From: Solicoccozyma terricola
Taxonomy: Eukaryota > Basidiomycota > Tremellomycetes > Filobasidiales > Piskurozymaceae
Direction: 5' to 3'
Assembly: GCA_001600875.1 (NCBI GenBank)
Contig: BCLD01000026.1
Span: 1 to 36,950 of the forward strand
DNA: 36,950 nucleotides
The position numbers and the translations under genes were made by a program. Under the pieces are notes generated by a model that was not told the DNA's origin, searched no databases, and saw nothing but the letters and a program-made list of their open reading frames with translations. The number at the start of each line of letters is the position of its first letter. Position 1 is the stretch's first letter. Positions 1-10,665 of this stretch are shown one piece after another.

Positions 1-310
1 ACTTGTGGCGGCTATGTCGAGCGACTATGCCTGGCGAAGTGATGTAGGTCTTGAAGAGAGCTATGGGCCCATAACCTGACAAATGAAATGCTTTTTTTTC
101 TATACAAAAGTACACCTCTGGTTCGACATTCCCTGGATCTTTATAGTCAAAGAGACAGCTAGAGGACAATGGTTGACCTGATACCGTTCCTCCGGGCAAT
201 TTCTCCGATTGTCCGTAGGAGTGTCCTACTGTCCGGAGTGATAGAGCGCTCTAAAGACACGGTTATTTCAACAGTTACCAGCTACAATATTGCAGGCCAG
301 CGACAAAAAC
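1..310. other. no gene recognised
   Basis: Short overlapping open frames occur on both strands, but none shows a domain, a biased composition or a splice-site pattern that supports coding. The stretch ends where dispersed repeat R1 begins. Confidence 0.5.
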
Positions 311-450
311 GAACCCAGTCAACCAAGCTTGACCATATTCCTGCAGCTGCATCGTCGCAAGGCAAGGCAATGGTGTTGGCGCACTAAAAGACAACCTGTC
401 TTTCGGCAAATCCAGTACCACAGCGAGCCGAGGTTCACAGGCCTTCCGAC
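311..450 (+). repeat. dispersed repeat R1, copy 1
   Basis: About 140 bp that align by eye with 31836-31970, starting at a shared CCCAG(T/C)CAACCAAGC and running through GGTGTTGGCGCAC, the palindromic core at 386-403 and GGCAAATCCA to the GAGGTTCAC region. The core is a slightly degraded form of AAAAGACAGCCTGTCTTTT. No coding capacity or terminal repeats were recognised, so the element class is unknown. Confidence 0.7.
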
Positions 451-492
451 TATGTTTATCGATTGGAGTCTTTGCCGCATGGCAACGAAACC

Positions 493-511
493 AAAAGACA
501 GGCTGTCGTTT
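493..511 (-). repeat. R1 palindromic core, inverted second occurrence
   Basis: The sequence AAAAGACAGGCTGTCGTTT is the reverse orientation of the core at 386-403, about 100 bp away. The two cores form an inverted pair around 404-492. Confidence 0.55.
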
Positions 512-1706
512 CATTCTTTCCCCAGTACTGAGTTGCATCACGAGCAAGCTTTGTCGAACACCAATCTCCACCTGGACACCTGAAACCTTCCAGGAAGTTC
601 ACTACTCTGCTGAATGGCTTCACTGACAGCAAGTCATCAATGACGAACTGGACAGGAGCGACAGGTACAAGGTTTTGGAAATAATGGAACATCAACATTG
701 TACACCTTCAGGCTATACAGCGGTGTTTTTCTACATCAGTATACCCTGAACAGCCCTCTCTGGTACGCCGCCTTAGCTACTATCCAGAGCAGCATGCTTC
801 ATTTCACGTGTTAATCCCCATCACATCTTTTCACTACCTTGCTCGCTGTTCCCATATCACCTAGTAGAGCCATCACCATGGCCTCTACTAACTTCATTTG
901 CAGTTCTAACTATGACAGTTTCAGGTGAGAAGTCTTAAGCATCACAGGATATCTCATATCTGACATATTCCAAAACCTTGTGCCTCCTGCACGAAGGATA
1001 CAGCAGGTTCAGTATCATGCCGCCGATTATGACGAAGGCAGACGGTGAATGAGCTTGAGAATCCGAGATATGTCATTCGGAAGGAGACCAAACCTTTTGA
1101 ACAGGATGTGGGTGTGTGGAGGGGAGGGGAGAGGAGGAGCGTGGATGGACTAGAGGAACGGACATGCATGATTTCATCTGATGTCCGTTGTTATGAGAAT
1201 ACTTTGTTATCATCCATCACCATCATCGACCAGGCGTCACCTTCATCTTAGATGACATTCCACATCATCGCGGTTGAGCATCAGTACAAATCCTTCGCCC
1301 GCCGCTGCACGTGTCCTTTTGCGCGACAGCAACATCGCCAAATTAGGTAAGTGATTCGCACACCCAGTGATTCGCGTCTCTTGTTTACTTATCATTCGAT
1401 AATCCGATTCACACCATACCTCTGCTCATCAAACAGCAATAACGAAGATCTCAACATATCTCGGCTATCTATATCGACGTTCAACCGGATCGTGAACGCC
1501 GGGATTACGCGCCGTACCATACCGTTCAAGGAGAGGACACCCGACCAACGCGAGAAGGATCGAACGCCTTTGGATACTTTTACAAGCCTAACCACTCACT
1601 GATTTACAAGGTATCCAACGTATCTTGGAATTGAACCACCATACTGAATGTCCGACATTGGAGACCGGAATTCGGAACCATTCAGGAACCTCCTTCCAGC
1701 TGGTTA
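512..1706. other. intergenic, presumed upstream region of the 1744 gene
   Basis: No open frame here has recognisable motifs. Short frames at 954-1169 (minus) and 1351-1602 (plus) overlap antisense frames of similar quality and look like chance. The last few hundred bases probably hold the promoter and 5' untranslated region of the next gene, but no element can be placed with confidence. Confidence 0.4.
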
Positions 1707-1793
1707 ATGTCAGAACAACCAACTCAACCGCCAACTCTAATAGATGCAATTCGAGATTCCCGACGGCGTCAATATTATGACAACTCGATCTAA
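1707..1793 (+). CDS. 28-codon overlapping upstream ORF or misframed true N-terminus
   Basis: An ATG at 1707 opens a 28-codon frame ending at TAA 1791-1793. It overlaps the start of the larger frame at 1744 in a different phase. Its product begins MSEQPTQPPTLIDAIRD and looks more like a natural N-terminus than the first 15 residues of the 1744 frame. It is either a regulatory upstream ORF or the real protein start separated from the rest by a one-base error or mutation near 1785-1795. Sequence alone cannot decide. Confidence 0.35.
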   Translation: MSEQPTQPPTLIDAIRDSRRRQYYDNSI

Positions 1794-3475
1794 TACCAAT
1801 GGAAATGTTGCCGGAGATGACGATCGTGGGAATTGGAGTCAACTGGGAGAAATGATTGGTGGTTCCGTTAACCCCACTACGACCGCCGCTGTCACCTCCC
1901 TCCGTACCGCCAATACCAACGTTTACAACGCTACCACCACCAAATCAACCACCAATGGGGATACCTTTCCGACAGCGGCGTCATCCGCTTGGAGACCTTC
2001 AGTTGTAGCTCCTGCACCAGCGGATTCACCTCAGAGGTCAATTATAACGCCTTTGAATTCTTTGAATTCGGGAGCGAGTTTGACTGTTGATAGCAGTAGT
2101 GGGAAGAAGAAGGATGATTCTACTCCTCAGGTGGGTATAACTATTCTCTCTACCTCTCCCTCCCCTGGTTCCCTCTTCGTAAATGTTGCTAACCCACGCT
2201 TTTCCTTGTATTGAATAGAAATGGCGGTCAATCCTCATTGGTGGTCCAGGTCCACCGCCGGAAATCGTGAATTCACCATCTGGGAGAGCAACTTCAATCA
2301 CACCAACGAAACATCGTCAGATGCCGAGTGTGTCGACTCCTGAATCATCGGACATGGGGACGGGAATGGATGGGGTGGGAGGTGGAGGTGGAGGGTCTGA
2401 TATTGAGATGTCATCGCCGAATGGTCCGGGTGAGAGGAATGGTAATGGGACTGAAAAAAGTGGGGATAGGACAAGGGATGCGATTCCATTAATTGGGAGG
2501 ATTGAGAAACCTAAGGAGAAGAATGGAGAATCCTCGAAACAAATCGGAAGAGAAATCATTAAACCTCCAACCAAGACGACCCAGAACAACGGTAGCACTC
2601 TAATCCTCTCACTGGCAGAACGAACAACCGCTACTCTTCAACCACAAATTCAAAAATCTTCCTCGTCGCCCACCTTAACATCTACTCCCCGTCAATCCCG
2701 CAAATCCACTCCTACAACCGTTCAGCACAAGGACGTCCCTAGACCAACAACAGCTCGACCTCCACCGGAACGAACTAATAAACGAAAGGCTACGGATAGC
2801 GTTCAACCACCACAGACTCCTCAGGAAGCGACGTCGACGATTCGAATTTCTCCGAGGAGAGCGGCAATTAGAGCTGCTGCTGTTGATAAAGAGAAACAGA
2901 ATCACAAACTGGAGGAACCTTCTCCTGCTGGGAGGACTAGGATGGAAGCGGCTGCGAGTACCTCAACGGCTGCGGCGAGTGTGACTCCGGGTGCGGGACC
3001 TAGTACGGCGAAGACTAAGAAGTTGAGGAAGCAGTTTCTAAGTAAAGAGACGATTGAAGATTCGCCAAGTGACGGTGAACAAGTTGAACTAGTGGGGATT
3101 CAGTTGGAGGCGAATGGTGAGTTGAGCGTTGGGTGGAAGGAGGGGTGGGCGCTGGGTGCTAACAGGTGATTCGCGGCAGTAGGACCGGACGCAAGTGGAG
3201 TTGCGACGAAAGTGAAGAAAAAGGGTAACAGACCATTGAGATACGTCTACGTAAGGCATTGTGGAGATATTGATCTCCCGTCAATCATCGAGGTCCGGGC
3301 GCGAGGTCCGGGCGCGGTTGGTCGTCATTACGCCAATGCTGAGGGAAATCTTCGACAAACTCACAATCGACCGTCGGTCGGGAAGGTACGATGGATCCAG
3401 GACAACGTCGGTGTCACGCTCGACGAGAGCGTTGGCCTGCTCAATCTCAGAGACATGATCAACCTGTTTCCCTGA
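1744..3475 (+). CDS. hypothetical basic, low-complexity protein (three exons)
   Basis: Exon 1 (1744-2130, 129 codons, phase 0) ends at GTGGGT. Intron 1 is 2131-2218 (88 nt), with a consensus branch site GCTAAC at 2188-2193 and TAG acceptor. Exon 2 (2219-3116) is open throughout. A second intron at 3117-3179 is inferred from GTGAGT, GCTAAC at 3158-3163 and CAG at 3177-3179; it joins in frame to exon 3, ending at 3475. Without that splice the frame stops at 3167-3169. The product is rich in Ser, Thr, Pro, Asn and Gly, with a poly-Gly run and basic patches such as SPRRAAIRAAAVDKEKQ and KTKKLRKQF. This suggests a disordered, possibly nuclear protein, but no family was recognised. The start is uncertain (see the 1707 frame), and exon 3 overlaps a competing minus-strand frame. 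Coding nature is fairly secure for exons 1-2 and weak for exon 3. Confidence 0.6.
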
Positions 3476-3634
3476 CTCGAATGAGTCGAGCGCCAAGTCA
3501 CCATTGGAAGTTCTTCGCATTTGCTTTCGAATGTTCTCGCTCACGGCAGGCATGATCGGCTCACCCATCTCGACAGCAACTCCTTTCTGATCGACAAATG
3601 CACTTCCTCTCCCAACCTTTCGTCGAAACCCCAC
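3281..3634 (-). CDS. possible hypothetical protein, 117 codons, opposite exon 3
   Basis: An ATG-initiated minus-strand frame whose composition looks protein-like (mixed charged and hydrophobic residues, for example GEPIMPAVSENIRKQMRR). It has no recognisable domain. It covers the same DNA as the proposed third exon of the 1744 gene on the plus strand, so at most one is likely real. It could also be a relic of a larger gene. Confidence 0.25.
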   Translation of the reverse strand: MGFRRKVGRGSAFVDQKGVAVEMGEPIMPAVSENIRKQMRRTSNGDLALDSFESGKQVDHVSEIEQANALVERDTDVVLDPSYLPDRRSIVSLSKISLSIGVMTTNRARTSRPDLDD

Positions 3635-3639
3635 CCCAA

Positions 3640-3999
3640 GCGCCCCTCTCCAACTCGGACCAGCCTCGAGCTACCTGGCCACGCAAATCATTTCATTACA
3701 CCGCCAACCAGCTCTAGTCGGTTCCCAGATCCAATATAGCCGGATGAAGAGCAAGTTGTTCTCACCATGTTGCCGACATTGCATATGGTTGTCAAGGGAA
3801 CAACGGATAAACCTAGCACATCTGCCCTGGCTGTGCCAACTCACGCTAACCACGGTCGAGAAGCTTAGGCGGACGAAGGTGCTCCATGCGGGACCAACTA
3901 TACGCCGAGTAAAGCGTTAGAGGTGCTCGTTGGTGGGTAGGGTGATGCACCCTCGGCACTCTCCGGTGAGCAGGAACAGGAGAGGTATCTCCTGTCGGC
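3640..3999. other. no gene recognised
   Basis: Only short, unconvincing frames are seen. The stretch leads into the minus-strand copy of repeat R1. Confidence 0.4.
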
Positions 4000-4215
4000 C
4001 ATGTACAGAGTCATGAACAGCTCGTGGTGGACTAGGAGGCCGGCACCATGATGCTCATATATACCAGGCCGTCCTAGGCCTGTAGATGACTGCGCTGAGT
4101 ATCATGGAAAGGCTAATTGAAATTGGACCCTTAGCTCGCTGTAGTACGGCATCTGCCAAAAGACAGGCTGTACTTTCGTGCGCCAAGAACATTGCCTTGC
4201 GATGGTGCAACGGTA
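4000..4215 (-). repeat. dispersed repeat R1, copy 2 (reverse orientation)
   Basis: Read on the minus strand this matches 15385-15605 for over 200 bp. Shared segments are CGCAAGGCAATGTT.TTGGCGCACGAAAG, the core at 4158-4176, GGCAGATGCCGTAC.ACAGC, CTCAGCGCAGT.ATCTACAGGCCT and CACCACGAGCTGTTC. It lies immediately upstream of copy 1 of the duplicated unknown gene. Confidence 0.75.
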
Positions 4216-4290
4216 GGTACATAGTTAAAGTTGTGTGCTCTGATGCCTTCAGATATTACGGTTTGTTTCAGCCTCACGAGATCCCGCCGC

Positions 4291-5190
4291 TAACCCACCG
4301 CTACTCCCGTATCGAAGGCCATCGGCAACGGCAGACCCACATCTGGCACTGTCAACAGTACAACCGTCCCAGCATCCACCCCCCATCCAGCTGCGAACGG
4401 CGAAGCACCCATGAAGCGAGGTCCACCAGGTCGACCTGAAGCTCTCCAACTCAAGGGAGAAATATAAACTCCATCATCGAGTGGTTTTGCGTTGGCCACT
4501 GTGCCAACGTTACCTTCCAGTGCTGAAACGAACAAGTCGGAGGTATCGGAGGAAACGGCGCAAAAGCCCGTCAGTCCGGCTTCCGTGACTACTGCTGTGG
4601 CGTCTGCACCGACTGCTCTATCGGCTTCGGCTCTCACCGCGACTCCTGCTGCCCCTGCGCCGGCTGCGATCACTGCTCCGGAACCGAGGGAGGCCGCAGC
4701 TAACATCACTACGCTGGATAAGGTGGCTCCAGTTGCTCGAACACCAGGGCGCGAGTTCTCGACCAGTTCATTACGTCCATGAATTTAAAGCTGACCACCT
4801 TCTTGCTCAGTGAACCCAGCGGCCGCCGCCTCGGCCCAGACCGCCATTCAGACCAATGGTATCACCCCAGCAGTCCGACAAGGAGGTGTGGCCCTATCAC
4901 CCGCCTTAACCACTGAAGTACCTGCCATGACGAGTACATCCGCAGTTCCCTCGATCAGTCCGCCTGCCTCAAAACTCGCCACTGCTACGGCTACGGCAAC
5001 CACACCAACATCCCCGCCAGCTGCGCTCGTTACCCTCGTCAAAGCTCTTCTGGGCACATTCATCGAAGCCTACCAAGCCATGTGCTTCAGCAGCAACTTT
5101 GAAGCTACCCATCGAGAAACCGTCATGGTGATAGTCACCTCCTGGCGCCGCCGAAACGGACAAGAAGTTCTCATCCAACAAAATCCCTAA
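4291..5190 (+). pseudogene. duplicated unknown gene, copy 1 (truncated)
   Basis: A coding-like frame runs from about 4291 through an Ala/Thr/Pro-rich region with a short basic patch KRGPPGRP (AT-hook-like at best). It is interrupted by an in-frame TAA at 4465-4467. From the residues SSAETNKSEVSEE onward it parallels the copy at 30487. The intron at 4751-4810 (60 nt) starts GCGAGT where the other copy has GTGAGT, contains CTGAC and ends CTCAG; the exons join in phase 1. Exon 2 ends with a conserved, non-repetitive block around FIEAYQAMCFSSNFEATHRE. The frame stops at 5188-5190 inside a telomere-like repeat, where homology to copy 2 also ends. There is no upstream ATG. The family is unrecognised and the function unknown. 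Treated as a partial or broken gene. Confidence 0.5.
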
Positions 5191-5238
5191 CTCCAACCCT
5201 AACCCCAATTCTAATTCTAATTCTAATTCTAATTCTAA
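5185..5238. repeat. telomere-like hexamer array
   Basis: Nine consecutive hexamers in perfect register: CCCTAA, CTCCAA, CCCTAA, CCCCAA, then five TTCTAA. CCCTAA is the complement of the usual fungal telomere unit TTAGGG; the others are one- or two-base variants. The array begins within one base of where the duplicated gene loses homology to its paralogue. Confidence 0.75.
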
Positions 5239-5493
5239 TTTTGCTCACTGCCCTTCTGTCAGAGATCAGTGATCTGCTTGGCTGGACCAGCTCTCATGAT
5301 GGAGCGACGGCGCCCTTAATGAAATTCAGACCCACGGTGGCACCTTGATCACAGTTTGGCCGAACTGCTGTTTGCGGGCTTCATATTAATCACCTTTCTC
5401 GTGGGCCTCTACATACCAGAAGACAGCCTGTCTTTTCGGTGTTTACTCACGGCGCAGCGACTGAGGAGGGTGTGATATGTCTGGTCCAGATCG
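5239..5493. other. short spacer with an isolated R1 core
   Basis: No gene. A palindromic R1 core (AGAAGACAGCCTGTCTTTT) sits at 5418-5436, without the flanking R1 sequence seen in the longer copies. Confidence 0.5.
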
Positions 5494-5843
5494 TTATCAA
5501 CCACTGAGGCAGAATACATGGCATCAGCTGATGCAACTNGACAAGCNGTCTGGCTCAGGCAACTGTTCGATGACCTACAAATGGGACTCAAGGACGGCGA
5601 GGCNGTCTCCATATTCAANGACAATGNAGGCGCCATCGTTCCCTCNAAGAANCCAGTCNATCACAATCGATCAATGCATATCGCCCTTCGCCATCACTTC
5701 CTGCGCGAGCAAGTGACTGAAGGCATACTCGACCTAGCTCACGTTCCATCAGTCGACAACCTCGGTGACCTGCTCACCAAACCTCTACCCGCATTCCAGC
5801 CCATCGTTCGAAACAACGAAGCGGCAAGAAGGTCCGAGACAAT
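5494..5843 (+). mobile_element. Ty1/copia RNase H fragment
   Basis: The reading begins TTEAEYMASADAT, the conserved start of the copia RNase H second half. It continues through WLRQLFDDLQ, a DN-x-GAI motif, HNRS.HIALRHHFLREQV and HVPSVDNLGDLLTKPL, the typical C-terminal end of copia pol. Several N bases interrupt the middle. Upstream sequence is unrelated, so the fragment is 5' truncated near 5494. It lies before, not after, the gag of the next copia copy. Confidence 0.85.
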
Positions 5844-5924
5844 TCCAGCCTTCGCGCGGCGCCTCATCTCAATGCTCTGGGATCGTGATTATGAGATTCA
5901 TCTTCGTGTAAATATGATTTAGTT

Positions 5925-6227
5925 GCGACAAACACACCTAAAGCACGACGTACAATGCTTGCAGTCGGATTGAGAGTGGAATAGGGGCAAGGAGTACGGA
6001 TTATTGCACACATCTGATCTATGTCGTGCCGTGCTGTAATAATCACTCGACGTCAGTGACCTCGTCACACATCATCAAAGTCAACCGAATGATCTATAAT
6101 GGATAGGCATAGCTGGACGTTGAAAACATTGATCCGTCGACTGTCCATCGCATTTCAGGCGTGACGTGCCGGACAATCTCTTGTAAAAGCGCGATCCACG
6201 GACATAGAAACCGGCACTGGAAGCAAC
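5925..6227. other. possible copia LTR or leader region, unresolved
   Basis: This lies between a copia RNase H end and a copia gag, where an LTR shared by two tandem elements would be expected. No convincing TG...CA pair or primer-binding site could be fixed by eye. Confidence 0.3.
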
Positions 6228-9200
6228 ATGTCATTCCACACTTGCACTCATTACCATCGTCATTCCGTGACCCGAGGGAGTTCGGCTCTAGGGTTCAACT
6301 ACCTTTCGCCTAGACATCCTATCACCAAGGAACAGCCACTACTAAGCAATAGGGTCACCAGTATTGACCATCTCCGGCATCGGATGCTCAACCGCGGCGA
6401 ATGCGAACAATTGGCGGCCATCTGTCAAGCATCAATGTTGCCAAGATTGCCGAATGCAAGACAGCATTGGAAATTTGGAAACTCCTGCAGTCCGAGCATT
6501 GCATCCAAGGCTCAATGGGGAACTTCCACATCTGGACCCGACTCAGAACCACCACACTGCAGGAGGGTTCCGATCTTGCTACTACACAGGCCTTTCTGGA
6601 CGAACATCGAAAGCTGCGTTCTCAAGCAGTCGCGAATGACTGGACTGTCCCGGATGACATCCTTGCAATGTCTGTCTGGTCTCCCACCTTCTTGGTCGCC
6701 TTGGATCGAGGCAACAACCAGTCACTATCATCTGCTGAATAAGCCTCTAACCTCCAAGGATATGTCCGAGGGAATACTTCAACGCTCTCGCACACTGTTG
6801 GTACTCAACGATGAGGCTGAAGCAAAGGGAGACGGAGAAGGAAAGGTCATGAAGATCTCAGGAGGTAACACAACATCCGGCGGACGTCCTCGGTGTAGTC
6901 ACTGCATGAAGGTAGGACATACACAGGCAACCTGCTGGAAACTAAACGGCCAACCCGACTGGGTCAAAGCAAAGAAGGAATGGAAACAGCAGAGCGACAA
7001 ATCAGCACCTGCGTACAATACCTGCAGGATGTCTGGATGGTATCCAACAAGGAACAAAGCGACTCCGAAACCATATATTTTGATACGGCCGGTTACAATC
7101 ATACCTCATCGAACCGCAATCACTTCTATACAATGGAGAAGGTGGTTGGGAGCATCAAGCCATGGTCGGATGGACCGACAATCGCGATTGAAGGCAAGGG
7201 CTCTGTCCTCTTGAAGAGCAACACCACTGGTAAACGTATTCTGTTAACGGATGTCAACTACTGCCCACGGGGCGGCCAAGGTTTATTAATCTCTCCTGGG
7301 CAATTGGAGGAGCATGGAATCAACTGGGATCGAGTGGCAAATGGGAACGTCCGACTCTTTGGCAAGGACAAGGATGTTGTGTTGGTGGCAAAGCCAAACA
7401 GATCCAGCCGTCTTCTCGTCGTACAGGCTACCATCCAGCACAAGTCAACATCAACCTATGCCGCATTTGATGATGCTGGTACTCAAGAGAAGGACAAAGC
7501 AATGCAGTGGCATCGTCAAATGGGCCATGCCTCAAAGCGAACCCTCCTCAGCCTGGCTCGCAGAAGCGTTAAGAAACTCAACGCACTGGATACATGGCTA
7601 TGCCGAGCATGCCTTGCTGGCAAACTGCATCGATCAACTTTTCTGGAGGAGCGCAGTCGCTCTATCACTACACCTCTCACTCGCATCCACATGGATATCA
7701 AAGGTCCACTACCTCCTAGCATTGGTGGTCGAAAATATATTCTGGTGTTGGTTGATGAAGCCAGCAGTTACATCTGGACATTCTCTCTCAAAACACAGAG
7801 TGAGGCGGTATCAATCATCAAAGCATGGCTGCTTCAGGAGGAGCGACAGAGTGGACACTCTGCTCAAGTATTCATGTCGGACAATGGTACAGAATTTGTC
7901 AATAACACCATGAAAGAGTTCTGTGCTACAAAGGGAATTCGACATGAAACAACCATTCCTTACACTCCGCAGCAGAACGGGAAAGCGGAACGTTACAATC
8001 GTACACTAGAAACCCTCGTCACTGCCCTCTTACATGATGCCGGATTTACGAGAAGCTGGTGGCCTGAAGCTCTAGCGACAGCAACATTCCTTCTTAATCG
8101 CAGTCCTGCATCCAACACGGCGCCTCTAACCCGATATCAAGCCTATCATGGATAGCCTCCAGCTCTTGAAGGCCTGTTCCCATTCGGTAGTCGTGCATTT
8201 GTGCGACGGGAAGGAGTCAGTGTTTTCCAAACCAAGTACTTGGCATGTCGCTTCTTAGGCTATGGCTATGACGGTGGAAAGAAGGCATGGCGCTTTGTCA
8301 TTGAAGGAACGACCAAAGCCATTTATTTACTCTCGGGACTTCAGAGTGGATGAGCGACCACTGCAAGGCAAAGAGGGACGTACAAATACCATTACCAGCG
8401 ACGAGCAAATGACGGCAGGAATGGGCAACTTGCTGCAATCATCAACTCACGGCACACCAGCNCATACAACTCAAACNGGTACTCACCCTCATTCAACCGA
8501 AAGTGCCCCAGAGTTGTCTGAAATGANGNATACTNAACCTGAAACAAATACTCGANGCTCACCTTCACCTGAAACTCCGAATGTCGCACCGGAAGTAGCT
8601 ACTGAAAGGGAAGTTGCTGCACCATTGGCAGTTTCTCGAGGGCGAAGGGACCTGCCCTCCATCAATTATAGTATTCGCCTAAGCGACATTGGCAGGATTA
8701 ATGCGCTCACTGAAGAACAGGACTTGACACCACTGAATGCAGACACCACCAGTACCTTGGCACCTCGAACCGTTAAAGAGGCGTTATCTAGGCAAGACAG
8801 CAGGCATTGGCAGCGAGCTATGGACAAGGAAATGGCAAATGTGGCGACAAAGCAGGTCTGGAGTTCGGTCCCAATCCCTAAAGGTCGCAACCTCATCTCC
8901 GTCAAATGGGTATTTGCCCTCAAAATGGACAAGGATGGCAACATCACGAAGTACAAGGCCCGTCTGTGCGCTCGAGGGTTTACACAGGTGCCTGGGATCG
9001 ACTTCCAGGACACGTATACACCCGTAGCAAGCAGTACCTCCATTAGGGTATTCCTCGCCTATGCGGCACTGCACAACCTGGATGTGCGCTATGCGGACTT
9101 TGTTGCAGCGTTCCTCAACGGATCGCTGCAGGAGAAGGAGCTATACCTGACCCAAGTTCCAGGATATCCATCTCCTGAGGGAACATTCTTGCGGCTCCAC

Positions 9201-9606
9201 AGAGCAATCTCTGGGCTGAAGCAGGCAGCAGCGCAGTGGTACGAAGCGATCTGCAACTGTCTGCAGCAGTTGGGCTTTGTTGCTCTTGAGGCAGACCCAT
9301 GGTTCTTCCGTTGACGCGGGATGGTCAAATCACACTTGTGATTCTCTATGTGGACGACATTGCTGTAGCAGGCTCAGCTGCCAATGCACAAGACACAATA
9401 AAACAGCTTGGCAAGGCTTATGCGATGGAAGCTAGAGGGACAATCGATGGTGGATCACTGTTGGGGATGCAAGTATCCCGTAACTGGGAGGAACGGCCGA
9501 TCTCAATCAATCAGCAACCCTACATTCAACAGCTCGTGGAACGATTTGGGCTGATCAACAGTGATCCTTTACGTGCGGCAACGCTGATGGAGAAAGGTTT
9601 ACAACG
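6228..9606 (+). mobile_element. degenerate Ty1/copia element (gag-protease-integrase-RT), 3' truncated
   Basis: Domains follow copia order but across changing frames. Gag is at about 6400-6740 (AKIAECKTALEIWKLLQ). A CCHC zinc knuckle is at 6894-6935 (CSHCMKVGHTQATC) in another frame. The protease-like motif near 7080 reads DTAG rather than the usual D(S/T)GA. A complete integrase follows: H-H-C-C (WHRQMGH, CRAC) and the D, D, E residues in MDIKG, SDNGTEF and KAERYNR. The RT contains KWVFALK, YKARLCARGF, ISGLKQA and YVDD at 9347-9358. Disabling changes are the gag/knuckle frame change, TAG at 8153-8155 after the integrase, a frameshift near 8310 and another near 9300. RNase H is missing: the element ends at about 9606 directly against WD40 sequence. 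A dead copy. Confidence 0.9.
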
Positions 9607-10665
9607 CTCTACCCATGAAGGTCACGGCATCGGACGATAGAACCGTCAAGATCTGGACCACCGGCAGCGGCCAATGCCTGCGGACACTTGAAGGGCAATC
9701 CGGATGGGTCAACTCGGTCGCCTTCTCGCACGACTCGAAGTATCTCGCGTCGGCATCGGACGATAGAACCGTTAAAATTTGGCACACCGACAGCGGCCAA
9801 TGCCTACAGACGCTTCCAGGACATTCCGACATTATCAATTCAGTCGCTTTTTCGCACAACTCGAAGTATCTCGCGTCGGCATCAAGTACTACCGTCAAGA
9901 TCTGGGACACCGGCAGCGGGCGATGCTTTCGGACCCTTGAAGGATATGCCGGTCAGGTCCTGGTCGCCTTTTCGCATAACTCAAAGTCTCTCGCGTTGGC
10001 ATCATGCGATAAGGTCGGCAAGATGGTCACAGCCACGATGCCAGTCGCCTTTTCGCCCAACTGCGAGTATCTAGCGTCAGCATCAGCCGCTTGGGCAGTC
10101 AAGATTTGGGACAGCGTCAGCGCCCAAAGGCTGCAGACGACCAAAGCGCGTCGCAGGTCTTTCCGCCCGGATTCCTTCGGGTCGCTCGGGGACAGTGCCA
10201 GCGCCCAACGGTCGTTCCGCTCGGACTCCTTCGGGTCCCTCGGGGACAGCGCCAGCGCCCTACGGCCACAGGCGTCCCGAGCGCGTCGCGAGTTGTTCCC
10301 CCGCCCGATGCCCTTGCAGGACGATAAGACCGTGCAGATCTGGCACACCAGCCGCGGGCAGTGCATGCAGACGCTTGAAGGGCATACCGGGCCGGTCAGT
10401 TCGGTCGCCTTCTCGCACGACTCGAAGTTTCTTGCGTCGGCATCATGGGATGGCACAATCAAGGTCTGGGACATTGGCAGCGGACAATGTCAACAGACGC
10501 TCACTGATATGGGACGCCTTTTCAACATATCATTCGACAATACCGACTCCTGCCTCCACACCGATTTTGGGGATGTTATTTTCGATATGTCGTCATCGGC
10601 TTCGGGACCAGCACCAACCGGTACTGCTCATCATATCACGCGCCTCCAGGGCTATGGAATAAGCA
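9607..10665 (+). pseudogene. WD40-repeat fragment of a fungal NLR (STAND) gene
   Basis: An open frame reads about five 42-residue WD40 units of the form SVAFSHDSKYLASASDD.TVKIW. It then enters the tail ISFDNTDSCLHTDFGDV, which matches the C-terminal tail of the minus-strand NLR at 25.6 kb. Homology stops at about 10665, right after the residues GIS, before the expected SDG-W-I and LWLP motifs. The 5' side begins mid-repeat at the copia junction, so the ATG at 9615 is a junction accident. One repeat is shortened near 9940-10040, and a 54-nt tandem duplication interrupts the array at 10161-10268. No NACHT or effector domain remains, so this is a relic even though it is open. Confidence 0.8.
10161..10268 (+). 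repeat. two tandem 54-nt units inside the WD40 fragment
   Basis: Units 10161-10214 and 10215-10268 differ at only a few positions. Each encodes 18 residues of the form FR.DSFGSLGDSASA.R. in frame with the WD40 repeats. The end of the unit resembles the preceding WD40 linker (DSVSAQR, 10110-10130), which suggests it arose from repeat-linker sequence. Confidence 0.8.
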
